In this document: positions 43,960-51,378 of the stretch, piece after piece
How positions within the stretch are numbered: position 1 is the first letter of the stretch
Layout of the letters: the number at the start of each line of letters is the position of its first letter
From: Streptomyces sp. CC208A
Lineage (GTDB): Bacteria; Actinomycetota; Actinomycetes; Streptomycetales; Streptomycetaceae
Direction of reading: 5' to 3'
DNA: 64,000 bases
NCBI RefSeq assembly: GCF_030010625.1
Contig: NZ_JASCXN010000005.1
Location: 1-64,000, forward strand
Program-made: the position numbers and the translations under genes
The notes under the pieces: model-generated
What the model was told of the DNA's origin: nothing
The model's database searches: none
Seen by the model: only the letters and a program-made list of their open reading frames with translations

Positions 43960-46227
43960 TCACTTCTCCTTGGGGGTTCGAGGTACGGCGAAATCACGAC
44001 CGATAGAGTGTGCCGTTGCCGTCTCGGTCGAGGCGGAACCTCTGTAGTCATTGATCTGTTGTTCCGTGAGCCCGGCTGCCTTCCCAGCCCGTTCCACGGC
44101 GGCCACAGCGGATTCCTTGGCGAAGCCCTCGGATTTCGTATAGCCCGACGCGGCTTCACGACGGGCGTCTGTCGACGTGTCGTGCTCCGCGTTCTCCACG
44201 ATCGACTCGGTGACGTCTTCCTTGATCCAGTCGACGATGTCGCCGCCCACAGGCAGCATCTCGACGTACTTGCCCCCCACAAGGTCGATCATGCGGTTCG
44301 CCCACTTCGCGTTCTCCGCGACGCCCTCGTTGTATTCCTTGTCCTCACGGGCTGCGGCATCGACAGTCGCCTGGGCCCTCGCCTCGCTCATCATGCCCGC
44401 AATCTCCCCGCCCGGATGGACGGCGTTCCTCACGGCCTCGCCCATGTCGGCGTACTTCTCCGGGTTCTGGAAGACGTCGGACACGAGCGCCGTGGTGAAC
44501 GCCTGCTGGGCGTTGGTGATCGCGCCGTACGCGTCGGGGTCCTGGCCGACCGCGCCGAGGAACTGGGCCATATTGCCCTTCTCGAACTCCGCCCTCTCAC
44601 CGAAGGGCTGGATCCGATCCCCGCCGTTCTCGGCGGTGGCCTGGAGGTCCGGCATGTACTCGGCGGCCATGTTGCCGAAGTTCGGAGCGATGCCGCTGAG
44701 CGGGCCGTCACCGACGACAAGCTCCGGTGACTCCCCGATCTTCGCGACGACCTTCTCCATCACTCCGGCCATGTCCTTGGTGTGCGACACCGACGGGGCG
44801 TCCTCGTCGCCCGGCACGCGGCCCGTGACCGCCGCCTCCAGGGCGTTGCCCATGGCCGCCTGGCCGGGGCTCTGCTCTCCGTAGGCGACCGTGTCGTACC
44901 AGTCGTCCGTGGGCTTCTTGTCGAGCATGTAGTCGACGATGCTCCGCGCGCCGTCGCCCTTGATCGCGTCGTCCTCGATGGTCACGATGCCGTCCCCGTT
45001 GGTGTCCTCGCGGAGCGGATCGTCGAAGAACGCCACGGACGCCTCGGGGTGGTTGGCCATCGCCTCCATGAGGCCGGTGAGGGGGTTGAATCCCTTGCCG
45101 CCGGTCTCGCCGAGGTTGATGCGCTGGTCCATGTTCATAGGCAGGGCCTCGGACCAGCGGCCCGGGTTCTCCCTGTCCATGGCGACCATGTCCCGGCCGA
45201 CGGACACCAGGAAGTCCTTGTCGTACGTCCCCTCCCGGAGGAGTCCGCTCAGGGCCTGGTAGCCGTAGATCTGCGAGAAGCCGACGCCCTGGATGTCGAG
45301 CGGCTTGCGGCCGGCTTTCAGGAGTTCCTTGGTCCACGTGATGTCGAGGTGGTTCGGCGTCGACGACTGGGTGGCGAGGCCGAGCATGGCGCTCATGTCG
45401 CTCTGGATGTTGCGGACCATGTCCACCCGGCCCTGGCCGGCCGGGCCGAGGGAGGTCGAATTCAGAGCCATCTCCGCGTAGGCGTCCAGGGTCCCTTCGG
45501 CGCCCACCTTACGGAAGAAGGCCGTCGCGAACTCGGGGTCGTCGCGGTTGTCGTCCATGAGGTCTTCGAGTTCCCTCAGCGCGTCCACGTTGCGCGCCGT
45601 ACCGCCTTCGCCCGTGACCTTCTTCAGCAGCTCCGCCGCCCGGTCCACCTGCTCGGCGTCGAGGCTCTTGTACTTGGGGGCGCTGAAGTTATGGTCGTCC
45701 TTCACGTTCGCCGCGAGCGCACGCCTCAGCGAGTCGTCGGCGTCGGCGCAGTCCTCGACGATCCGGTCGATCTTGCGTTGCCAGGAGGCCACGGCCTCCT
45801 TCTGCCTCCGCAGGGCTTCCGGGTAGTCCGGGTCGTTGCGTGCCTCCGTGTCGCTCTCCAGGTCGTACCGTGGCCTGACCTTGCCCTTGGCGTCGACATG
45901 CACGCCCGCGGCCGGGCCCTCCTCGTCCCTGATCCTGATGAGCGCGTCCCTGGCGATCTTGAACGACGTGTGCGCGTCGGCGAGGAGCAGCTTGATGCCC
46001 CGCGCCTCCGCCTCGGCGTCCTCGAACTCCTTGGCCGTCTTGGTGATGAAGGGCCGGGTGACGTCGGAGTTGACGCCCTGCCACTGGGCCTTGTCCGTCT
46101 TGGCCTTCATGCCGTCGCGGGCGTCGGTGGCGAGCGTCTTCAGCTTGGTCGCCATCTCGGCCCAGTCGTCCACGGCCTGCTTCAGCTTGTCGACGGGTGC
46201 GTTGACGACGTCGTCGAATGTCAGCAC
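43960..46227 (-). CDS. large DUF6571-like protein with ESX-type N-terminus (cassette gene 2)
   Basis: A 755-residue acidic protein. The N-terminal 190 residues (LTFDDVVNAPVDKLKQAVDD, ending in FKIARDALIRIR) form a long helical hairpin like WXG100/LXG-type proteins handled by type VII secretion; there is no Sec signal. A calcium-loop motif DTNGDGIVTIEDD occurs near residue 410. The C-terminal 100 residues contain a Gly/Val-rich helix (LPVGGDIVDWIKEDVTESIV) often seen at the end of the actinobacterial DUF6571 family; that family name is from memory. No toxin motif is recognised. The GTG start has GGGGGAAG upstream. The stop overlaps the next gene; upstream, 30 bases separate it from a small helical gene. 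Secretion and a surface role are inference. Confidence 0.78.
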   Translation of the reverse strand: MLTFDDVVNAPVDKLKQAVDDWAEMATKLKTLATDARDGMKAKTDKAQWQGVNSDVTRPFITKTAKEFEDAEAEARGIKLLLADAHTSFKIARDALIRIRDEEGPAAGVHVDAKGKVRPRYDLESDTEARNDPDYPEALRRQKEAVASWQRKIDRIVEDCADADDSLRRALAANVKDDHNFSAPKYKSLDAEQVDRAAELLKKVTGEGGTARNVDALRELEDLMDDNRDDPEFATAFFRKVGAEGTLDAYAEMALNSTSLGPAGQGRVDMVRNIQSDMSAMLGLATQSSTPNHLDITWTKELLKAGRKPLDIQGVGFSQIYGYQALSGLLREGTYDKDFLVSVGRDMVAMDRENPGRWSEALPMNMDQRINLGETGGKGFNPLTGLMEAMANHPEASVAFFDDPLREDTNGDGIVTIEDDAIKGDGARSIVDYMLDKKPTDDWYDTVAYGEQSPGQAAMGNALEAAVTGRVPGDEDAPSVSHTKDMAGVMEKVVAKIGESPELVVGDGPLSGIAPNFGNMAAEYMPDLQATAENGGDRIQPFGERAEFEKGNMAQFLGAVGQDPDAYGAITNAQQAFTTALVSDVFQNPEKYADMGEAVRNAVHPGGEIAGMMSEARAQATVDAAAREDKEYNEGVAENAKWANRMIDLVGGKYVEMLPVGGDIVDWIKEDVTESIVENAEHDTSTDARREAASGYTKSEGFAKESAVAAVERAGKAAGLTEQQINDYRGSASTETATAHSIGRDFAVPRTPKEK

Positions 46228-46257
46228 GGCGCTTCCCCCACGTCCTCGTCCTCAGTC

Positions 46258-46698
46258 CTACTTGAAGTATTCGTTGATCTTGGACACGGAGAGCAGGGCG
46301 CCCCTGATGTCCGCGTCGTCCTTGGCATGGGTGGACTTGCTGTAGTCGAGGTGGTTGGAGATCCGGGCGCAGGCGTCCAGGAGCGTCCGCAGCTGCTTGT
46401 TCCACCGGTCGTGCACCTTCAGCAGCTCCGAGCCGCTGGTGAAGTTGCCGTTCGTGAGGGCGATCGACGCCGAGAAGGTCGACGGGCGGGCGTGGTCACC
46501 GTCTCGGGAGAGCCGGCCGTGCAGCAGGTACGCCTCGTGGCCGATCGCCCCGAGGTCGTCCTTGTTCACCACCAGATCCCCCGACCCGCCGGAAGCTCCG
46601 GAAGCTCCGGGATTTCCGTCAAGTCCGTTCAGCCGCATCTGAGCCGACTGCCGCTGAGCGGCGTCGGCCTTGATCTGGTCCCACTCGCTCCAGGACAT
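46258..46698 (-). CDS. small ESX/WXG100-like helical protein (cassette gene 1)
   Basis: A 146-residue protein that starts MSWSEWDQIKADAAQRQSAQ, followed by a Gly/Ser linker and two long amphipathic helices (AIGHEAYLLHGRLSRDGDHA, then LKVHDRWNKQLRTLLDACAR). The shape is that of a WXG100-related secretion partner, although the WxG turn is not evident; WNKQ lies where a turn would be. The ATG has GGAGG 7 bases upstream. It is the first gene of a four-gene run ending at 42816 and probably forms a complex with the 755-residue protein. No ESX core gene (eccC, eccD, mycP) is in the window. Confidence 0.72.
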   Translation of the reverse strand: MSWSEWDQIKADAAQRQSAQMRLNGLDGNPGASGASGGSGDLVVNKDDLGAIGHEAYLLHGRLSRDGDHARPSTFSASIALTNGNFTSGSELLKVHDRWNKQLRTLLDACARISNHLDYSKSTHAKDDADIRGALLSVSKINEYFK

Positions 46699-47141
46699 CA
46701 GGCTCCCTCCCCGTACAGCCCATGAATGGCCCGTCATTCTAGAGGCCGGAAGCCGACCGCTTCACAGCAGCAATGTGATCACATCACGCCATCATCCAGC
46801 CAAAGCCGTTCACGCGGGGCTTGCCCTCCCTTCCCTGAAGGGAGGGTGCACACTTGTGAACGCACAGCGGCGAGCCCTACCGCCCGGCCCAACCCCCCTC
46901 CCACAACTGGCCCTTGAGCCTGGACGGCGAGAGTTCACCCGCACGGGTGCCTCCTCACCGCCCCGACCTCGCCGTCGGCGATGCGGGCGAGGGCTTCGTC
47001 GGCGAGCACTCGGAGGCCGGGTGCCAGAGGCCGGGTGCCAGAGGCCGGGTGCCAGAGGCCGGAAGGGAGTACCGGCACGGTGGAGGCCGTCAAGCGCCCC
47101 CAGGCCGGACCGTCCTGGAGTGCGGCAGCAAGAATCAAGCC
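46699..47141. promoter_or_regulatory. 443-bp intergenic region with palindrome, hairpin and repeats
   Basis: This gap holds no convincing gene. It contains the 12-bp perfect palindrome ATGTGATCACAT (46773-46784), 75 bp upstream of the cassette; a hairpin with 10-bp perfect arms CCCTCCCTTC/GAAGGGAGGG and a 3-base loop (46824-46846); and the 14-bp tandem repeat at 47015-47067. The palindrome is the best operator for the four-gene cassette; GntR- and CRP-type proteins bind similar TGTGA/TCACA sites. The hairpin is in front of genes on both strands, so it is not an ordinary terminator. Confidence 0.6.
47015..47067. repeat. 14-bp tandem repeat
   Basis: Three full head-to-tail copies of GGCCGGGTGCCAGA (47015-47056) are followed by a partial fourth copy. 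The unit is not a multiple of three, so changes in copy number would break any reading frame across it; this supports a non-coding region. Confidence 0.95.
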
Positions 47142-47528
47142 GTGCTCAGACATAAGCGGCCGGAGCCATCGCCCGATGCCCGGCTTGACCCGTACCGCCG
47201 TGCTGCCGCCCGTCTCTTGGACGAGGATGAACAGATCGGCGTGCTCGTCACCCGGGTCGTCACCTGGTGGTGGAGGGAAGGCCCCTCCTGGCGAAGGCGG
47301 TGGGGGAACCCGCGGGAACTTCCCGAGTGGGCTCTGTCTCTTGTCGGCCCCGCACAGCAACTGCCCGACTTCGACGAGGGGATCGTCTCCGCCCAGGAAC
47401 TCGACGAGGAGCTCGCCGACTGGGCAGCGGGGATCTTTCGGCTACGGGGCCGACGGTACGGTCTCGCCTGGCTTGACGAAGAGGAAGCCGATGCCGCACA
47501 CAGGGAACACGGCTGGACGGTCGACTGA
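47142..47528 (+). CDS. hypothetical protein, 128 residues, start uncertain
   Basis: The downstream part of this frame looks like a real protein: LDPYRRAAARLLDEDEQIGV, VTWWWREGPSWRRRWGN, then an acidic region (PDFDEGIVSAQELDEELADW) and LRGRRYGLAWLDEEEADAAH. No family is recognised. The start is unclear: the GTG at 47142 avoids the upstream 14-bp repeat, whose length would disturb any frame through it. The frame stays open upstream to 46914. There is no good ribosome site. AAGAAT 6 bases before the GTG could be a -10 of a leaderless transcript. Confidence 0.5.
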   Translation: MLRHKRPEPSPDARLDPYRRAAARLLDEDEQIGVLVTRVVTWWWREGPSWRRRWGNPRELPEWALSLVGPAQQLPDFDEGIVSAQELDEELADWAAGIFRLRGRRYGLAWLDEEEADAAHREHGWTVD

Positions 47529-47701
47529 CCACCCTCTGCCACGCTGCTTGTCGCGACATGGCTGAAGCCGTGTATCCGTGACATACGCGAGGAGCTTCGG
47601 TCGTACACCGACAGCACGCCTGGTTCACGCCGGGTGACCCGTCGCCCTTCGCATATTCGCAGCGGCGGAGTGCTCGGGCTCGTATGATCCCTGGCGGGAT
47701 G

Positions 47702-47774
47702 GGGCTCGTAGCGCAGTGGTGGTCGCGCCTTCACCTCATGTGGGAGGACGCCGGTTCGAATCCGGCCGGCCCCA
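47702..47774 (+). tRNA. tRNA-like gene with CAU anticodon (Met or Ile2), degenerate
   Basis: A cloverleaf can be drawn. The acceptor is 47702-47708 with 47767-47773, the D-stem GCGC/GCGC, and the T-arm GCCGG-TTCGAAT-CCGGC is perfect. The anticodon loop is CTCATGT, anticodon CAU at 47737-47739. There are defects: a C-C mismatch in the acceptor, an A-G mismatch in the anticodon stem and a short variable loop. It lacks the three G-C pairs of initiator tRNA. It may be a pseudogene or a low-use Met/Ile2 tRNA. No encoded CCA. Confidence 0.6.
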
Positions 47775-47872
47775 TCCTGTTCTCTTCACCCGCGTCGCCC
47801 CGACCCGCGAACCAGTCAGCGACGGCGAACTTCTCGTGACCGCCCGCAGCCGAGAAGACACGCCCGCTTCGT

Positions 47873-48259
47873 TCACCGGAACTCGCACCAGACGACCTTG
47901 CCGGGGTCCCGTGGGCCCACGCCCCAGCGGTCCGCGAGCGCGGCGACGAGGTGGAGGCCCCTGCCGGACTCGTCGGAGGGGGCGCGAAGGGCGGGGGTGC
48001 CGTCGCCGCTGTCGTGGACCTCGATACGGAGGGGGCCGGGGCGCTCCAGGTAGAGGTGGAGGCGGTAGCCGCGGCCGGGCGGGACGCCGTGGCGGAGGGC
48101 GTTGGTGGCGAGCTCGCTGACGCACACCAGTACGTCGTCCGTGCGGGCGTCCAGCCCCCAGTCGGCCAGCGCCTTGCGGGTGAAGTCGCGGGCGAGCGGG
48201 ACGGAACGGCGTTCGCGGCGGTAGAAAGCCTCGCGGAACAGCGGGAGTTGGTCGTTCAT
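47873..48259 (-). CDS. ATP-binding (HATPase) protein of the anti-sigma/AbaA-type module
   Basis: A 128-residue GHKL-type ATPase of the kind Streptomyces has in many copies, related to RsbW anti-sigma kinases. The N-box LVCVSELATNALRHGVPPGR, the G1 box IEVHDSGDGTP and a GRGLHLVAALADRWG region are all present. The short N-terminus has FYRRERRSVPLARDFTRKAL, a usual signature. The ATG at 48259 fits. It is divergent from an XRE-DUF5753 regulator across a 31-bp dyad, the arrangement of AbaA/WhiJ-like loci that affect development and antibiotic production. Its substrate protein is unknown. Confidence 0.88.
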   Translation of the reverse strand: MNDQLPLFREAFYRRERRSVPLARDFTRKALADWGLDARTDDVLVCVSELATNALRHGVPPGRGYRLHLYLERPGPLRIEVHDSGDGTPALRAPSDESGRGLHLVAALADRWGVGPRDPGKVVWCEFR

Positions 48260-48301
48260 GGCGATCACGGTGGCGCCTCGCGTCCCACGCGCCCCAGGGG
48301 C

Positions 48302-48332
48302 CGGAGCCGTACAAATTCTTTGTACGGCTCCG
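48302..48332. promoter_or_regulatory. 31-bp perfect dyad between the HATPase and XRE genes
   Basis: CGGAGCCGTACAAA and its exact complement flank the 3-base centre TTC (48302-48315 and 48319-48332). It lies in the 113-bp gap between divergent genes, 43 bp from the ATPase start and 41 bp from the XRE start. It is a strong candidate for the operator of the XRE protein controlling both directions; a cruciform or transcript hairpin is also possible. Confidence 0.75.
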
Positions 48333-48372
48333 AAACGCGTCGAGTACGTACGGCAGGGGGAAGGCACCGCTC

Positions 48373-49200
48373 ATGGCACGCACCACGAACTCCAGGAAGA
48401 AGGTCCCCTCATGGGAAGTGGTCGGCGCCCTGGTGGCGCTTTACCGGAAGCAAGCGGGCATGACACAGCCCCAGTTGGCCGCGCAGGCGTGCGTGGGCCT
48501 GGAGACGCTCGGGTCGATCGAGCAGGGGCGGCGGGCGCTGCGCCTTGGACTCGCGGGTGAGCTGGACGGGATCCTGAACACCGGCGGCGCGCTGGCGGTG
48601 GCGGTCGGGAAGGCACCGAAGAAGGAGCGGTACCCGGCGTTCGTACAGGAGTTCATCGATCTGGAGGCGCAGGCGCTCAGTCTGTGCTCGTACGAGAACG
48701 CGGTGGTGCCTGGGCTGCTCCAGACCCCCGAGTACGCCCGCGCCGTCTTCGACTGCCTGTATCCGCCGCTCACCCCGCAGGAGGCCGAGGACCGGATGCT
48801 CGACCGGATCGACCGCCAGCGGATCTTCGAGCAGAAGCCGTGGCCTCCGATGATGTCCTTCCTGCTGAACGAAGCCATCCTGGAACAGCCCATCGGGGGA
48901 CACGAGGTGCTGCGGGGGCAGATCCTCCATCTGCGCGAGATGGCCGAACTCCCCTTCCTCGCCCTCCAGATCATCCCGAAGTCGCGGACGAAGCACGCGG
49001 GACTCAACGGGCCCATGGTGCTCATCGAAACACCTGACCACGAACACGTCGCCTACATCGAGGGGCAGCGCGTGAGCTTCCTCATCGACGACCCCGACGA
49101 GGTCGGCATCCTCCAGGCCAAGTATGGAATGCTGCGGTCACAGGCCCTGACGCCCGAGGAGACCATGGGTCTGCTGGAACACCTGGCAGGAGTGACATGA
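48373..49200 (+). CDS. XRE-family regulator with DUF5753 (WhiJ-like)
   Basis: A 275-residue regulator. The N-terminal HTH (VGALVALYRKQAGMTQPQLA, then VGLETLGSIEQGRRAL) is at residues 15-65. The rest is the DUF5753 domain: FVQEFIDLEAQALSLCSYEN, VVPGLLQTPEYARAVF, MMSFLLNEAILEQPIGG and the late IPKSRTKHAGLNGPMVLIE. This is the plan of WhiJ and related AbaA-type regulators. AAGG lies 8 bases before the ATG. The gene overlaps the DUF397 gene by four bases (ATGA). In known WhiJ systems the DUF397 protein modulates the DNA-binding partner, which is the expected relation here. Confidence 0.93.
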   Translation: MARTTNSRKKVPSWEVVGALVALYRKQAGMTQPQLAAQACVGLETLGSIEQGRRALRLGLAGELDGILNTGGALAVAVGKAPKKERYPAFVQEFIDLEAQALSLCSYENAVVPGLLQTPEYARAVFDCLYPPLTPQEAEDRMLDRIDRQRIFEQKPWPPMMSFLLNEAILEQPIGGHEVLRGQILHLREMAELPFLALQIIPKSRTKHAGLNGPMVLIETPDHEHVAYIEGQRVSFLIDDPDEVGILQAKYGMLRSQALTPEETMGLLEHLAGVT

Positions 49201-49457
49201 GCGCAGCAGCACTTTCGTGGTTCAAGTCCAGCTACAGCAGCGACGAGGGCGGGAACTGCCTCGAAGTCGCCTACGACTGGCGCAAGTCCAGCTACAGCGG
49301 CGACGAGGGCGGCAACTGCGTCGAGGTGGCCGCCCACCCCGCCGCCGTGCACGTCCGGGACTCCAAGCTCGGCGGGACCAGCCCCGTCTTCACCGTCTCC
49401 CCCGCCGCCTGGAGCGCCTTCGTGACGCAGGCCGGCGTGGAGGACGGGCCCCGGTAG
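49197..49457 (+). CDS. DUF397 protein with duplicated motif
   Basis: An 86-residue partner of the XRE regulator. The DUF397 motif is present twice in tandem, SWFKSSYSSDEGGNCLEVA and DWRKSSYSGDEGGNCVEVA, then VHVRDSKLGGTSPVFTVSPA, the usual C-terminal half. Normal members have one copy of the W-x-KSSYS-x-x-x-GNC-VEVA segment, so an internal duplication has occurred at DNA level. It overlaps the regulator stop (ATGA), so the two are made in step. It probably acts as a co-factor or antagonist of the XRE protein. Confidence 0.92.
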   Translation: MSAAALSWFKSSYSSDEGGNCLEVAYDWRKSSYSGDEGGNCVEVAAHPAAVHVRDSKLGGTSPVFTVSPAAWSAFVTQAGVEDGPR

Positions 49458-49476
49458 CAGGGGCGTACCGGCGTGG

Positions 49477-50472
49477 TCAGCCGGACGTCGGGGGGTTGGC
49501 GCGCAGGAGTGTGGCCCCGAGCGGGGTGAGGGTGTGCAAGACCGATGTGGCGTGCCGGTGGGTGGTGAGGAGGCCGGCGCGCCGCAGGGCCGCGGCGTGC
49601 TGGCTCGCGGAGGAGGCGGAGACGCCTGCCGCCCGGGCCAGTTCGCCCGTGGTGGCGCCCACGGCGACGGCGCGCAGGACGCAGGCCCGGGTGCGGCCGA
49701 GGAGTGCTGCCAGGGGTGCGCCGGAGTCCAGGTCCTCCGGGAGTTCGGACCGGTGGGGTTCGTGGTGGAGCGGGTAGAGCAGTACGGGATCGAGGGTCGC
49801 GCTGTGGAAGGCCACCGGGGTTCCCCAGCAGAAGTGCGACGGAATCAGGAGGAGGCCCCGGCCGCCCAGGTGCAGGTCGCGGTTCTCGGGATAGTCCGCG
49901 CACAGGACCGGTGGGCGCCATCGCAGGGCGGGGCCCAGGTTCTGGAGGATGCCTTCGGCGCCGGTGCTGAGGACGGAGCGGGCGCGGGTGGCCCGTTCGG
50001 CGTCGATGCGGGCCTGGATACGGTCGCCGTGGGGGGCGAGGGCGAGGTCGTGGTACGTACGCAGGGCCCGGACCAGTTCTTCGCGCAGGTCCGGCTCGTG
50101 CAGGCGGCGGGCCCAGGCGGGGGCGCCGCTGGTGCGGTCGAGGATGCCCACCTCGTGGCGTACCCGGCGCCCGGAGGTGCTCCGTACGGCTTCGAGTCCC
50201 GCGTCGAGCCCTTCGGCGGCTTCGGCGGGGGTGAGGAAGGCGGGGAAGTAGACGGCGCGCGGGACCAGAGGTAAGAGGAACGTCCTCACCGTGCGGCCGA
50301 ACCCCTTGGCCTGCAGTCGGGTACGGGTGGTGCGGTACCAGTCGGCGTGGGCCCAGCGTCCTTGCCGGGTCTGGAGGCGGTGCAGGCTCATACAGATCTC
50401 CCACAGCGGATCAGGTGCTGCGGCGATGCGCGTGCGCATCAGGTCGGCATCGGTGAAGTGGATGCGGAGCAT
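49477..50472 (-). CDS. ArsR-like winged-helix regulator with N-terminal DUF5937-type domain
   Basis: A 331-residue protein. The first 230 residues (LRIHFTDADLMRTRIAAAPD, then PLWEICMSLHRLQTR) form the variable domain common in actinobacterial ArsR-like regulators. The C-terminal 90 contain the winged helix TRACVLRAVAVGATTGELAR, AAGVSASSASQHAAALRRAG and LHTLTPLGATLL. No metal-binding Cys pair typical of metal sensors is seen, so the effector is probably not a metal. GGGGGG lies 6 bases before the ATG. It converges on the DUF397 gene with 19 bases between stops. The target is unknown. Confidence 0.82.
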   Translation of the reverse strand: MLRIHFTDADLMRTRIAAAPDPLWEICMSLHRLQTRQGRWAHADWYRTTRTRLQAKGFGRTVRTFLLPLVPRAVYFPAFLTPAEAAEGLDAGLEAVRSTSGRRVRHEVGILDRTSGAPAWARRLHEPDLREELVRALRTYHDLALAPHGDRIQARIDAERATRARSVLSTGAEGILQNLGPALRWRPPVLCADYPENRDLHLGGRGLLLIPSHFCWGTPVAFHSATLDPVLLYPLHHEPHRSELPEDLDSGAPLAALLGRTRACVLRAVAVGATTGELARAAGVSASSASQHAAALRRAGLLTTHRHATSVLHTLTPLGATLLRANPPTSG

Positions 50473-50704
50473 TCCGTTCCCCCCTTGTGGCCTGGGCTTT
50501 TCAGTCAGCGTCACAAGCTCTGGCTCACCCATGCTCGCGCCGGGGATGCTCGGGTTCAACGCGGCGCGAGGGCGATGTCCTCATCTCGCCGCCCGCTCGG
50601 CACGGTCGGCGTCCGGACGAATGGGAGCGTTTCCACTCCCTGTGTCGGTGTCCGTGAAGCGCCGACGTGCGCGTCCCCCGTCACTCCCACCGAAGGGAAC
50701 GAAC

Positions 50705-51211
50705 GTGACTCTGCGATCCACCGTCACCACTTTCGCGGCGACAGCCCTCATGGGCGCCGCCCTCGCGGTCGCCCCGACCGCGCAGGCACAGGAAGCGTCC
50801 GCGGCTCCCGCTCCGGCACAGGCCGTCGCCTCGGCGCAGGCGGGCGCGGTGTCCCTGGGCGCGGGTGAGGCCATCGGCTTCAGCACGCCGCCCGGCGAAA
50901 TGGGCACCGAGGCGTACTCCGACTGCCCGAGCGGCTGGATCTGCTTCTGGTCCGGATCCAACGGCACGGGATCCAGGTGCCAGTGGAGCTCCTCGCTCAA
51001 CCCGCGGGCCCGCGAGGAGTGTTCGTGGATGAACAACGGCACGTACACCAAGTCCGTCTACAACCGCACCTCCTACCGCTACCACTACTACAAGGCCTTC
51101 AACTACAAGGACCGCATCGGCAGCACGCTCTCGGGCGGCCAGGGCAACCTCGCCGGCACCTACAACATCGGCTCGCTGTGCCGCCACAACGCCAGCGGCT
51201 GCCCCAACTAA
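50705..51211 (+). CDS. secreted peptidase inhibitor I36-type protein
   Basis: A 168-residue exported protein. A Sec signal (TLRSTVTTFAATALMGAALA to AQAQ) is followed by an Ala/Pro linker, then a small disulphide-bonded domain with CPSGWICFWSGSNGTG, RCQWSS, ECSWMNNGTYTKSVYNRTSY and a final CRHNASGC. This matches the I36/SMPI-like family, inhibitors of metalloproteases such as thermolysin, or related gamma-crystallin-like proteins. The GTG start has AAGGG 7 bases upstream. It is monocistronic with a clear terminator. A 26-bp tandem duplication covers its stop codon. Confidence 0.85.
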   Translation: MTLRSTVTTFAATALMGAALAVAPTAQAQEASAAPAPAQAVASAQAGAVSLGAGEAIGFSTPPGEMGTEAYSDCPSGWICFWSGSNGTGSRCQWSSSLNPRAREECSWMNNGTYTKSVYNRTSYRYHYYKAFNYKDRIGSTLSGGQGNLAGTYNIGSLCRHNASGCPN

Positions 51212-51259
51212 GCCCTGACTTCTCCTGTCCGAGCTAAGCCCTGACTTCTCCTGTCCGAG
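51208..51259. repeat. 26-bp tandem duplication over a stop codon
   Basis: Positions 51208-51233 are repeated exactly at 51234-51259. The unit includes the TAA stop of the I36-type gene (51209-51211) and the 3' untranslated sequence, so the second copy holds a spare stop codon. It looks like a recent replication slip. Confidence 0.97.
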
Positions 51260-51278
51260 AGGTCCGCGACCGAGAGGT

Positions 51279-51307
51279 CCGCACGGGAGTCTCACCCTCC
51301 CGTGCGG
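51279..51307 (+). terminator. terminator of the I36-type gene
   Basis: CCGCACGGGAG with its perfect complement forms an 11-bp stem with a 7-base loop, 67 bases after the stop codon and before the kinase gene. It has no U-run. Confidence 0.8.
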
Positions 51308-51378
51308 GCCGCTCATCTTCCCGTCCCCTCGTTTGACCCCGCCTCTCTCCTGACGGCAAGCTGAATGCCAGTCAATTC

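Noticed and set aside
46935..47360. Minus-strand frame opposite the hypothetical gene at 47142-47528
   Set aside because: It is Pro/Arg-rich and crosses the 14-bp repeat; the plus-strand frame has better amino-acid composition. Some doubt remains.
47702..49457. Integrated element using the tRNA-like gene as attachment site
   Set aside because: No integrase, excisionase or repeated tRNA 3' end was found downstream in the window.
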